This document shows positions 8,330 to 15,542 of a DNA stretch of 64,000 nt, piece by piece. Source of the DNA: Pelotomaculum schinkii (lineage in GTDB: Bacteria > Bacillota > Desulfotomaculia > Desulfotomaculales > Pelotomaculaceae); contig NZ_QFGA01000002.1 of NCBI RefSeq assembly GCF_004369205.1, positions 310,001-374,000 of the forward strand, written 5' to 3'. A program made the position numbers and the translations under genes. How positions within the stretch are numbered: position 1 is the stretch's first letter; every line of letters starts with the position of its first letter. The notes beneath the pieces are model-generated. The model saw nothing but the letters and a program-made list of their open reading frames with translations. It had not been told where the DNA came from and did not search any database.

Positions 8330-8607
8330 GAATTATCGACGCCGTCAACCAGGTCAAGGGAGTGCCCAACCTGCTCCAGGCCTCTACCTTGTCGGCGGCC
8401 CTGGCCAAAAATCTGGCTTTGGCCGCCCCCGGTGACCTGCGCCGCTCTTTCTTCGGCAACAGCGGCGCCGAGGCGGTCGAAGGTGCCCTGAAACAGCTTG
8501 ACACCCTGCTGCAGGCCCTGGATAAGGTCCTGGCTGCCAACAAGGGGTTTTTCAGCATGGCCGCCTCCGGCGCGAAGACCATGCTGAAGTCATTGATTAA
8601 AAAATAA
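8330..8607 (+). pseudogene. Aminotransferase copy 3, internally deleted
   Basis: It keeps about 50 codons of the N-terminal part (IIDAVNQVKGVPNLLQAS to GAEAVEGALK), then joins directly to the last 42 codons (QLDTLLQALDK to LIKK). This skips about 270 codons with the PLP lysine. The join is at AAACAGCTT, where the two parent sites share only a few bases. A further 6-base in-frame gap lies near 8388. The frame stays open, but the product could not be an enzyme. Confidence 0.85.
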
Positions 8608-8636
8608 AGGATGCATGCTATTTCTCCTTCAAAAAA

Positions 8637-8668
8637 GACCAGGTTGAGTGAATCTTATCAGCCTGGTC
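8637..8668 (+). terminator. Hairpin after aminotransferase copy 3
   Basis: Same hairpin as at 4943-4974 with one G-U type change (GACCAGGTTGA with TCAGCCTGGTC). Identity with the copy 2 tail runs on to about 8708. Confidence 0.5.
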
Positions 8669-8708
8669 AACCAGTATAACCCTGTTTCTTCTAAAAACAA
8701 AAGCAATC

Positions 8709-9443
8709 CTAAGGAATCCTGCGCATACTGCTACCCAGTTGGAGCATTTCATCTTCGCCGATATTGCCGTCCATAGAAACAAAAACATCCCCGTCGATCC
8801 AGGTCAGTGAAACAAACTGCTCTTTGTAAATAATTAGCGTTGCTTCCTGTCCATTAATCCTGATTTTCTTTAAAACCGCATCCTCATTGTCAAAAGAAAG
8901 GCCCTGGCTGAAACCCTGGGTGATGTTGGTCTGTTGAACGGTAACCTTACGGTTATCGCTTGCGGCTAATTTTATTGCAACGTCAGTAGAGTCACCAAGT
9001 TTGTCCGCTGTAAAGGAACTTATTTGATATTCGTCCAGATAGTCAATGGGCAAAAGAATCTTAAAAGGTACGGATTGAATCTTTTCCATAATTTCCGGGC
9101 TTAAGCTATTTATGCTGTCATCGGCGGAACTTTGATTCGCATAATCGATACCCACAGTCTGAACTTTTCCAACGATAAATGATTTGAAGAACGCCAAAGA
9201 CTTTGAACTTATCGCTTTAGCCTGCACAGGAAACAATAAACTTAATAAGATCCCGACACCGAATAGAATGGGAATCATTATAGCAACGCTTTTTTGCAAA
9301 TAAAAATAATTTTTTTGCGGAAAATATTTTCTTTTAAACTTAACCCATTCTTCATCCAGATTGATTTCTTTTGAAAGTCCCTCGTTAATGTTCGCCGCTG
9401 CCGCCCGCGCTATAAGATTATCTATTTTGTTTTTGGGGTTCAT
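8709..9443 (-). CDS. Anti-sigma factor with DUF4367-like domain
   Basis: 244 residues. The cytoplasmic N-terminus (about 50 residues) ends in a basic stretch KFKRKYFPQKNYF. One membrane helix follows (VAIMIPILFGVGILLSLLFP, about 53-72), then an extracytoplasmic domain with paired strands ending MLQLGSSMRRIP, typical of DUF4367 proteins. It likely holds the sigma factor encoded just upstream; their frames overlap by 26 bases, so they are co-translated. The signal is unknown. The gene ends right against the tail of aminotransferase copy 3. Confidence 0.75.
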   Translation of the reverse strand: MNPKNKIDNLIARAAAANINEGLSKEINLDEEWVKFKRKYFPQKNYFYLQKSVAIMIPILFGVGILLSLLFPVQAKAISSKSLAFFKSFIVGKVQTVGIDYANQSSADDSINSLSPEIMEKIQSVPFKILLPIDYLDEYQISSFTADKLGDSTDVAIKLAASDNRKVTVQQTNITQGFSQGLSFDNEDAVLKKIRINGQEATLIIYKEQFVSLTWIDGDVFVSMDGNIGEDEMLQLGSSMRRIP

Positions 9444-9999
9444 CGATATCTACACCTCTTTCCTCCAACCCTTCAATAAATCCCCTCTTAATTAATTCTT
9501 TCTTAACCTTGTTCCTGCTCCGGTGCAAAACGGACTTGATTGTTCCTTCTGAAATATTCAATATGGATGATATTTCCTTTATTTTAATTCTTTTGTAATA
9601 ATATAAAACAATTATAGCATAAGAAGGTTCATCTAAGCTCCTTATGATTTGTCGTACCTCTCTGATAATTTCCTCATTCTCGACTATAGTCAGCGGCTCA
9701 TTTTGCATATCCTCAAAGTCAATGACATTATAAGTCACTCTTTTAGCCATGCTCTTGAGCATTTTTAATACATTGTTTCTTGCTATAGCCTTTAACCAGG
9801 ACTCCAGCTTACCCGAATCTTTTAGCTGGTCAAAATTTTTGATAGCCTGAAAAATAGCTTCCTGGGCAGCCTCCTCGGCCATTGCATGATCATCGCAATA
9901 TTTGTAGGCTGTATAGTATGCGGTTTTATAATAATTTTTATAAATAAACTCCGCTATATCATGACGAGTCTCATTTTTACCGAATAATTTAAAACGCAA
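9418..9999 (-). CDS. ECF sigma factor (SigW-like group)
   Basis: 193 residues. Region 2 reads FIYKNYYKTAYYTAYKYC with the DHAMAEEAAQEAIFQAIKNF block; region 4 reads IKIKEISSILNISEGTIKSV. It starts at a TTG (9999) with GGGAGG 8 bases ahead; no ATG fits as well. It is coupled to the anti-sigma gene. The C-terminal tail (GLEERGVDIDEPQKQNR) extends beyond region 4. Confidence 0.88.
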   Translation of the reverse strand: MRFKLFGKNETRHDIAEFIYKNYYKTAYYTAYKYCDDHAMAEEAAQEAIFQAIKNFDQLKDSGKLESWLKAIARNNVLKMLKSMAKRVTYNVIDFEDMQNEPLTIVENEEIIREVRQIIRSLDEPSYAIIVLYYYKRIKIKEISSILNISEGTIKSVLHRSRNKVKKELIKRGFIEGLEERGVDIDEPQKQNR

Positions 10000-10238
10000 G
10001 CAACTCGCCTCCCGTATTAGCTGGTAATAAGTAATAAGTTATAAATTACGACAAGCATTTGAAGAAACCTTTATGTTTATAAAAATATATTACACACGGT
10101 TTCAGGTCCATATTGATGCATATTGGTGAATAATGTCGAACCTCGTCTATCGATTTTCAAAAAATATTGCTATTGATGTGCAACCTTTTTTAATATAAAA
10201 ACTCTACTATATAGAAACAAATCTAAGGAGGACTTTTT
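10000..10238. promoter_or_regulatory. Divergent AT-rich promoter region
   Basis: The gap between the sigma operon (leftward) and the secreted-protein gene (rightward). It holds AACCTTT-like elements at about 10068 and 10183 (GCAACCTTTTTT), reminiscent of ECF -35 boxes. A perfect SD (AAGGAGG) lies ahead of the ATG at 10239. ECF control is an inference. Confidence 0.3.
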
Positions 10239-10550
10239 ATGAGAAGACGCTGTCAACTTATGGTCACAGTTTCAATGTTGCTGTTTTTGCTGACGTCCGG
10301 CCTTGCCGAGGCAAAAAACGGAGGGGCTACTCCACAAGCATTTAATTATTTATCAAAAGCCCAAAGCTTAATGTTTGTTAATGCCAATAACACCATCAGC
10401 GTTAAAGGAGAAACCGGTGCATACACCGACGTTGAAAAAATTGCGGTTACTGTATATCTGGAAAAGTACAACGGCAGCGGTTGGACGGTGGTAAAGAGCT
10501 GGGATAATTGCAATTACGACGATTCAAAAGGCAATATGAATAGGCACTAG
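10239..10550 (+). CDS. Small secreted protein, probably shortened
   Basis: 103 residues with a clean signal peptide (MRRRC, hydrophobic core, SGLAEAK). The mature part reads SVKGETGAYTDVEKIAVTVY and WTVVKSWDNCNYDD, a beta-rich pattern seen in small exported Firmicute proteins. It stops abruptly after GNMNRH just before a strong hairpin, so the C-terminus may be lost. The SD is AAGGAGG, 9 bases before the ATG. No function is assigned. Confidence 0.6.
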   Translation: MRRRCQLMVTVSMLLFLLTSGLAEAKNGGATPQAFNYLSKAQSLMFVNANNTISVKGETGAYTDVEKIAVTVYLEKYNGSGWTVVKSWDNCNYDDSKGNMNRH

Positions 10551-10598
10551 TGAGCAGCAAGGTCCTTCAGGAGCTTGAGGAATTTCGAAAAAAAGGGA

Positions 10599-10646
10599 AA
10601 ACCCTAGCGAAGTGAATCTGGTTGGCTACCATATTCGCTAGGGTTT
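10599..10646. repeat. 13-bp inverted repeat with 22-base loop
   Basis: AAACCCTAGCGAA (10599-10611) pairs exactly with TTCGCTAGGGTTT (10634-10646). It may terminate the upstream gene or be the paired ends of a small element; no U run follows. Apart from this hairpin I see nothing in 10551-10784 but the start signals of the next gene. Confidence 0.55.
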
Positions 10647-10784
10647 AACAAATAACTTCCCGTATAAAGCGAGAGCTGTTTGTATCATAGCATAGTCTTC
10701 GTCTCATGGGAAGGAAAGAAAGGAGAGAAATTTAGTAAGAACTAGCCAGCCAATAATTCTAATTATAAATGGAGGTTAAATTGG

Positions 10785-11453
10785 ATGAAATTTAGTAAGC
10801 TAAGTATTATAATGGTTATGATTGTTATTGTTGGGTTGCTCGTACCCGGAATGGCGTTTGCCAACTCTGCAGAAGTTTCTGAGAAAGACTCCGCGAAAAA
10901 GAATGCAGCTAAACATATAAGTGAATTCTTGTCTGACCGCGATAAGAGCATTTCAGCACTGAATAAAGCGGCTAAAGCTCCAGTAATAGATACTGAAGAG
11001 TATACTTTGAGTAACGGTGACAAAGTTAGAAAAGAATTCCGGAAATTAAAAGTTAATGATAATTTAACAATAGAAAGCACACGAACATATACAATAAGTG
11101 CCACTATGCATACTATCGAAGATTCTTACGGTTTGTTCTGGGGTGGCGTACCCGGTGCTGGCGGCTACATGGTAGCTGTCTATAAATATACACATCCAAC
11201 GATTAACAATCCAAACTCAATGACAACCCAAATTTATGGTGCCTCTGGTCATGTCGAAAATCTTGATACAATGAACTATAGATTTGTAAACGAAGAAGGA
11301 ACGTGGGATACGGGTGAATCATACAATCCTAGCGCTCAAGTAGTTTTTGAAATGGAAATGAGAATTCCCGGAACCATATATTGGCAAGATGTTACTTATA
11401 CAAATTCTTGTAAATTTAACAGTTATGGCGAAGCTTCTTTTAGTTGGTCTTAA
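10785..11453 (+). CDS. Secreted protein of unknown function
   Basis: 222 residues. Signal peptide of about 27 residues (MKFSKLSIIMVMIVIVGLLV, cut after MAFA). A helical charged stretch (AKKNAAKHISEFLSDRDKSI) is followed by a strand-rich domain with WGGVPGAGGYMVAVYKYTH and IYGASGHVENL. GGAGG lies 11 bases ahead of the ATG. I do not recognise a family. It is next to a small membrane protein gene that follows without a gap and may be co-expressed. Confidence 0.7.
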   Translation: MKFSKLSIIMVMIVIVGLLVPGMAFANSAEVSEKDSAKKNAAKHISEFLSDRDKSISALNKAAKAPVIDTEEYTLSNGDKVRKEFRKLKVNDNLTIESTRTYTISATMHTIEDSYGLFWGGVPGAGGYMVAVYKYTHPTINNPNSMTTQIYGASGHVENLDTMNYRFVNEEGTWDTGESYNPSAQVVFEMEMRIPGTIYWQDVTYTNSCKFNSYGEASFSWS

Positions 11454-11483
11454 TTGGTAAGAATAGTAGGGGGAAAATGGCAA

Positions 11484-11699
11484 ATGCTAAATTTAGATGA
11501 CATAAAATTAAAAATTCAGGAATGGCTATCGGTCAATTCTAATTTAATTCAACTAAAAAAACTATTAAACAAAGTTGCCTTTATATTAATCATTGCAGCA
11601 TATCTTCTGCCTCTGCCCGTTTGGCTTTCCGATCTTTTATTTTGGCTAGCTATATCTATTGCCATTTTTCTCACCTATTTAGAATATAAGTTCAAATAG
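11484..11699 (+). CDS. Small membrane protein, two helices
   Basis: 71 residues. After a polar start (MLNLDDIKLKIQEWLSVNSN), two hydrophobic segments (VAFILIIAAYLLPLPVWL and LLFWLAISIAIFLTYL) form a short hairpin in the membrane; it ends EYKFK. I chose the ATG at 11484, which has GGGGG about 10 bases ahead; an earlier TTG touching the previous stop has no SD. It probably works with or accompanies the secreted protein before it. Confidence 0.6.
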   Translation: MLNLDDIKLKIQEWLSVNSNLIQLKKLLNKVAFILIIAAYLLPLPVWLSDLLFWLAISIAIFLTYLEYKFK

Positions 11700-11727
11700 G
11701 TCACTAATAAGTTCTTTGGTTCTAAAA

Positions 11728-11780
11728 GGGCTGTTGCACATGAACGGAGTGTTCGAAGTGCAGTAGCCCTTGTTTTATCA
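11728..11780 (+). terminator. Terminator hairpin
   Basis: AGGGCTGTTGCAC pairs with GTGCAGTAGCCCT across a loop of about 18 bases, with two G-U pairs, and is followed by TGTTTT. It closes the secreted/membrane protein pair. Confidence 0.6.
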
Positions 11781-11849
11781 GAAGGGCAAATAGGGATGTT
11801 TCTTGTATCGGTATCCGGTACCACCTTTCCCGGCTTATCGGGTCTTACC

Positions 11850-12152
11850 CGGCGTTGGTGGGTACATGGTGGAACGGGTGAAACCCCCAAGGCCCGGCTG
11901 GCCGCCAGTAAACGAGAACCCCGCCGCATCTCCGTAACTCAACTGATAGACATCTTCCTCTGGGAAGAAAAACGAAAGGTGGATAAAATGGGTTGTATCA
12001 AAGTGGCAGGCAACATCTACGAGGTGGACCTGGAGTTGGTTGGGCAGACGGTACTCTTGCGCTACGACCCCTTCTACCTCTCTGCTATCCAGGTCTGGTA
12101 TGACAACAAGCGCTATGCTGATGCTGTTCCCTTAAACCTGGTTCGTTCTTAA
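11850..12152 (+). pseudogene. Mu-type transposase, C-terminal fragment
   Basis: The frame reads VHGGTGETPKARL, RRISVTQLIDIFLWEEKRKV, and then the Mu transposase C-terminal barrel GNIYEVDLELVGQTVLLRYD with PFYLSAIQVW. This is the end of a DDE transposase that normally works with an AAA ATPase. The catalytic domain is missing. The stop at 12150 touches the IS3 remnant. An ATG exists at 11796, but the residues before about 11850 do not match. Confidence 0.75.
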
Positions 12153-12801
12153 CCGGCAGCAAAATAAGCATTACAACGTCAAACGCATCCACAGACTTAT
12201 GAGAGCTGCAAATCTCCAGGCAGTTATCCGCCGCAAAAAGAAGACATACATACCTTCTACACCTCAGATAACAGCAGAAAATGTTCTTAACCTTAATTTC
12301 GAAGCAAAACAAATGAATGAAAAATGGCTTACTGATGTTACTGAATTCAAATATGGTAATGGGCAAAAGGCCTATCTTAGTGCAATATTGGATTTGGGAG
12401 ATCGCTCAATTGTGTCTTATGTGCTTGGGCATTGCAATAACAATAATTTGGTTTTTAAAACCTTTGATTTAGCCATTAAATACAACCCGGAAGCAAGTCC
12501 CTTATTTCACAGTGACCACGGCTTCCAATATACAAATACCGCCTTTCGGGCAAAACTTGATCGGGCAGGGTGTACGCAAAGCATGTCCCGAGTTAGCCGA
12601 TGTATTGATAACGGGCCTATGGAAGGATTTTGGGGCACACTGAAATCTGAAATGTATTACTTGAAAAAGTTTCATACATACGATGAACTTGAAAAAGCAA
12701 TTGATGAATATATCCATTTTTACAACTATGAACGGTACCAGGCAAAACTAAACGGCCTGGCTCCGATTGAGTTTCGAAACCAAGCCGTTAATATTGCTTA
12801 G
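12153..12801 (+). pseudogene. IS3-family (IS150 group) OrfB transposase, 5'-truncated
   Basis: The frame opens with QQNKHYNVKRIHRLMRAANL, the HTH_21 region of OrfB, and runs through the whole integrase core: WLTDVTEF (first Asp), FHSDHGFQYT (second Asp) and GPMEGFWGTLKSE (Glu). It ends ALAPIEFRN-like as usual. OrfA and the first part of OrfB are gone, cut at the junction with the Mu-type remnant. An internal ATG at 12199 gives a 200-residue frame that keeps all three catalytic residues. Confidence 0.85.
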
Positions 12802-12818
12802 TGCTTTTAGTTTTTTAT

Positions 12819-12843
12819 TGTCTACTTGACAGGGAGCAGTTCA
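12819..12843 (+). repeat. Right end of the IS3-like element
   Basis: TGTCTACTTGACAGGGAGCA and the following GTTCA, 18 bases after the transposase stop, match the usual right terminal repeat of IS150-type elements (ending GGAGCAGTTCA). The left partner is missing from this window. Confidence 0.55.
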
Positions 12844-12867
12844 ATTTAGCGGGTTTTCAGACAAATT

Positions 12868-12930
12868 ATGGTGTCGGAGGCGGGAGTTGAACCCGTACGG
12901 TTATCAACATCCCTCAAACGTGTCAATTCT
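12868..12930 (-). pseudogene. Degenerate tRNA 3' half (Leu-like)
   Basis: On the minus strand ACGGGTTCAACTCCCGCC is a T-arm, followed by an acceptor strand CTCCGACACCA with an encoded CCA. A GAGGGATGTTGATAACC stretch before it resembles the long variable arm of a class II tRNA. No matching 5' acceptor strand or anticodon arm is found upstream; that DNA is the end of the methyltransferase gene. The T-stem has one A-C mismatch. It is a dead fragment at the edge of the debris region and may be a former integration site. Confidence 0.5.
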
Positions 12931-12941
12931 CTTTGTTTGCG

Positions 12942-14117
12942 CTACCAGACCTGGAGGATGGCGCACTTGAGGTAGTGGGTTTCTGGAGAAGCCGGCAGTG
13001 TCGGGTGGTCTTTGGCCTGCCGGCGCAAATCTACCAGGCGCAGCTGGCGGCCGGCATCTTTTGCTGCTTCCAGGATGACTTCCATAAACTGCTCCTCTCT
13101 CATATGGAAGGAGCAGGAGCAGGTTACCAGGAAACCGCCTGGCGGCAACAGCTTCATGCCCCTCAGGTTGATCTCCTTATAGCCGCGCACAGCACCCCGC
13201 AGGGCCTGCTTGGACTTGGTAAAAGCTGGCGGGTCCAAAATTACCAGGTCAAACCGCTCTCCGGCCTTTTCCAGCGCCCGCAGTTCATCAAAAGCATTAG
13301 CTTCACGGAAACTGCAAACTTCTTCGAAACCGTTCCTGGAAGCATTCCGCCGGGCCACATCCAGGGCCGGGGCGGCAATATCGACGCCAAGCACTTCCCT
13401 GGCGCCGTAAGCGGCGGCATAAACGCTGAAGGTACCGGTATGGCAGAAGCAATCAAGCACTCTTGCCCCTTCAGCCAGGCCGCTTAACGCCATGCGGTTT
13501 TCCCGCTGGTCCAGAAAGTAGCCGGTCTTCTGGCCGCCTGCCAGGTCGACCAGAAAGCCTAACCCGTTCTCATGAATCTCCACCAGTGGCTCAAAAGGGC
13601 CTTTTAGGAAGCCGGTTCTAAGCGGCAGTCCCTCCACTTCCCGCACGGAAACGTCGTTGCGCTCGTATATGCCGGAAGGGGCCAGGAGTTCATCCAAAAT
13701 TTCCACAATCAGGTCCTTGTACCTGTCGATACCCAGGGCCAGTGTTTGCAGCGCCAGGAAATCACCAAATTTATCGACAATAAGCGCCGGCAAAAAATCG
13801 GCCTCGGCAAAAATCAACCGGCAGGCGTCGGTATCACGCACCACCCGCCGCCGGTACTCCAGCGCCGCCTCTATCCGGGCCGCGAAAAACTCGCGGTTAA
13901 TCTCTTCCGAACGGTCACGTGTCAACATGCGCACCAGGATCTTTGAGGCCGGATTGATATACCCGCGTCCAAGAAACTTGCCTTTAGCGTCAATTACCTC
14001 CACGATGTCTCCAGGTAGAAAGCCACCGGAGATTTCATCAACTTCAGTCGAGTAAATCCAGGGATGACCCCCTACCACCCGGTGCTGCCTGTTCCCGGCC
14101 AATTTCACCTCTGCCAA
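12942..14117 (-). CDS. Class I SAM-dependent rRNA (cytosine) methyltransferase, RlmI/YwbD-like
   Basis: About 391 residues. An N-terminal PUA domain (RQHRVVGGHPWIYSTEVDEI, then PGDIVEVIDAKGKFLGRGY), a middle RNA-binding region, and a C-terminal Rossmann methyltransferase with the SAM loop DCFCHTGTFSVYAAAYGA and the motif IV catalytic stretch LDPPAFTKSK. It likely makes 5-methylcytosine in 23S rRNA. TTG 14117 has AGGAG 8 bases ahead; the GTG three codons earlier sits on that SD. It may be the last gene of the mtnP-mtaD run, but 100 bases and a dispersed repeat lie between. Confidence 0.88.
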   Translation of the reverse strand: MAEVKLAGNRQHRVVGGHPWIYSTEVDEISGGFLPGDIVEVIDAKGKFLGRGYINPASKILVRMLTRDRSEEINREFFAARIEAALEYRRRVVRDTDACRLIFAEADFLPALIVDKFGDFLALQTLALGIDRYKDLIVEILDELLAPSGIYERNDVSVREVEGLPLRTGFLKGPFEPLVEIHENGLGFLVDLAGGQKTGYFLDQRENRMALSGLAEGARVLDCFCHTGTFSVYAAAYGAREVLGVDIAAPALDVARRNASRNGFEEVCSFREANAFDELRALEKAGERFDLVILDPPAFTKSKQALRGAVRGYKEINLRGMKLLPPGGFLVTCSCSFHMREEQFMEVILEAAKDAGRQLRLVDLRRQAKDHPTLPASPETHYLKCAILQVW

Positions 14118-14225
14118 ATACTGCACTCCTGTCTTGGAAAACTGTATTTTTCATCTAAACAAACCATGTTTTTCAATTGCAAACTACCCTAAAAATGTAG
14201 GCGCAATTCATTCGCACATTTCATA

Positions 14226-15524
14226 TTACCGGCCCGCCAAACGGAATGCGCTCTCCTGAGCCCGGCTCATAACCTCTTCCTCGTCAATGGTCAGGACCAG
14301 CCTGTCTTCCATGACGACCTCCCCGTTAATGATCACGGTGTCCACGTCAGCCGACTGGGCGGCATAGACCAGGTGCGCAATCAGGTCGTGCTGCGGGTAG
14401 AGGTGAGGGCGCTGGAAGTCGACCAGGATCAAATCGGCCTTCATACCGGGCTTCAACATCCCCACGTCGCCAAGACCCAGCACACGGGCTCCGTTGGACG
14501 TAGCCATTTGCAGGGACTTAAAGGAAGGCATCGCCATCGGGTCGCCGGTGGCGATTTTATGCAGCAGGGACGCTATGCGCATTTCCTCCATCATATCGAG
14601 GTTGTTGTTGCTGGCAGCCCCGTCGGTACCCAGGCCTACTATTGCCCCCGCCTTGAGCAGCTCCGTTACCGGGGCAATACCGCTGGCCAGCTTCATGTTG
14701 CTGGCGGGGCAATGGGCCACACCGACCTTTTTGGCAGCCAGAACGGCAATATCTTCTTGTTTCAGATGAACACAGTGGGCTGCCAGCACCGGCAGGTCAA
14801 AGAGGCCGATTGAATCGAGCAACTGGACGGGTGTCATGCCGTACTTTTCCTCGATTTGCCGGATTTCGTCCTGTGTCTCGGCCACATGGATGTGGATACC
14901 GGCATCATACTTCTCTGCTAATGTCATGACCCTTTTTAAATAATCCGGCGGACAGGTGTAAGGAGCATGCGGCCCAAACATGGTGGTAATCCTGCCGTCG
15001 GCCCTGCCGCTCCAATCTTTCACCAGTTTTACGTTTTCTTCAATAGCCCGTTCGGCAGCGGGTCCGGCCCCCACCATGCCGCGCGCCAGGCAGGCCCTGA
15101 TGCCGCTTTCCTCCACGGCCAGGGCCACTTCGTCCATTTCAAAATACATATCGGCAAAAGTAGTGGTCCCCGACTTGATCATTTCCAGGCAGCACAGCAT
15201 TGCCCCCCAGTAACAATCCTCCGGCTGCAGCTTGGCTTCCAGCGGCCATATTTTCTCGTTAAGCCACTTCATCAACGGCAGGTCGTCGGCGTAGCTGCGC
15301 AGGAGGGTCATAGACGCGTGCGTGTGACAGTTGATAAAACCCGGCATCGCCACCATGCCGCTGCCGTCAATAACGTGCTCGGCTATAAAATTTTTGGGGA
15401 CACATCCTTGAGGTCCCGCTGCTATGATGCTGTCACCCGCGATAGCTACCTCGCCGTTATGAAAAACAGCGTCGTGCTTCTCCATAGTCAACACGGTAGC
15501 GCCTTTTATTAAAATTCTAGCCAT
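14226..15524 (-). CDS. mtaD: 5-methylthioadenosine/S-adenosylhomocysteine deaminase
   Basis: 432 residues, amidohydrolase superfamily. Metal ligands lie in GFINCHTHASMTLLR (about residue 65), PHAPYTCP and HVAET (about 190-225), AHCVHL and LGTDGAASNN (about 305), as in MtaD/SsnA proteins. It deaminates MTA and SAH to the inosine forms. ATG with GGGGGGAG ahead. It starts 18 bases after ahcY, so the two form one transcript. With SAH hydrolase, MTA phosphorylase and MTR-1-P isomerase beside it, the role is removal and reuse of SAM by-products. Confidence 0.9.
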   Translation of the reverse strand: MARILIKGATVLTMEKHDAVFHNGEVAIAGDSIIAAGPQGCVPKNFIAEHVIDGSGMVAMPGFINCHTHASMTLLRSYADDLPLMKWLNEKIWPLEAKLQPEDCYWGAMLCCLEMIKSGTTTFADMYFEMDEVALAVEESGIRACLARGMVGAGPAAERAIEENVKLVKDWSGRADGRITTMFGPHAPYTCPPDYLKRVMTLAEKYDAGIHIHVAETQDEIRQIEEKYGMTPVQLLDSIGLFDLPVLAAHCVHLKQEDIAVLAAKKVGVAHCPASNMKLASGIAPVTELLKAGAIVGLGTDGAASNNNLDMMEEMRIASLLHKIATGDPMAMPSFKSLQMATSNGARVLGLGDVGMLKPGMKADLILVDFQRPHLYPQHDLIAHLVYAAQSADVDTVIINGEVVMEDRLVLTIDEEEVMSRAQESAFRLAGR

Positions 15525-15542
15525 TTTGCTCCCCCCGGTTAC

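Noticed and set aside
12868-12930. tmRNA 3' end or complete tRNA
   Set aside because: No tag-coding region and no 5' acceptor strand; the upstream bases belong to the methyltransferase gene.
12933-13487. 184-codon plus-strand frame
   Set aside because: It lies wholly opposite the rRNA methyltransferase, which has clear catalytic motifs.
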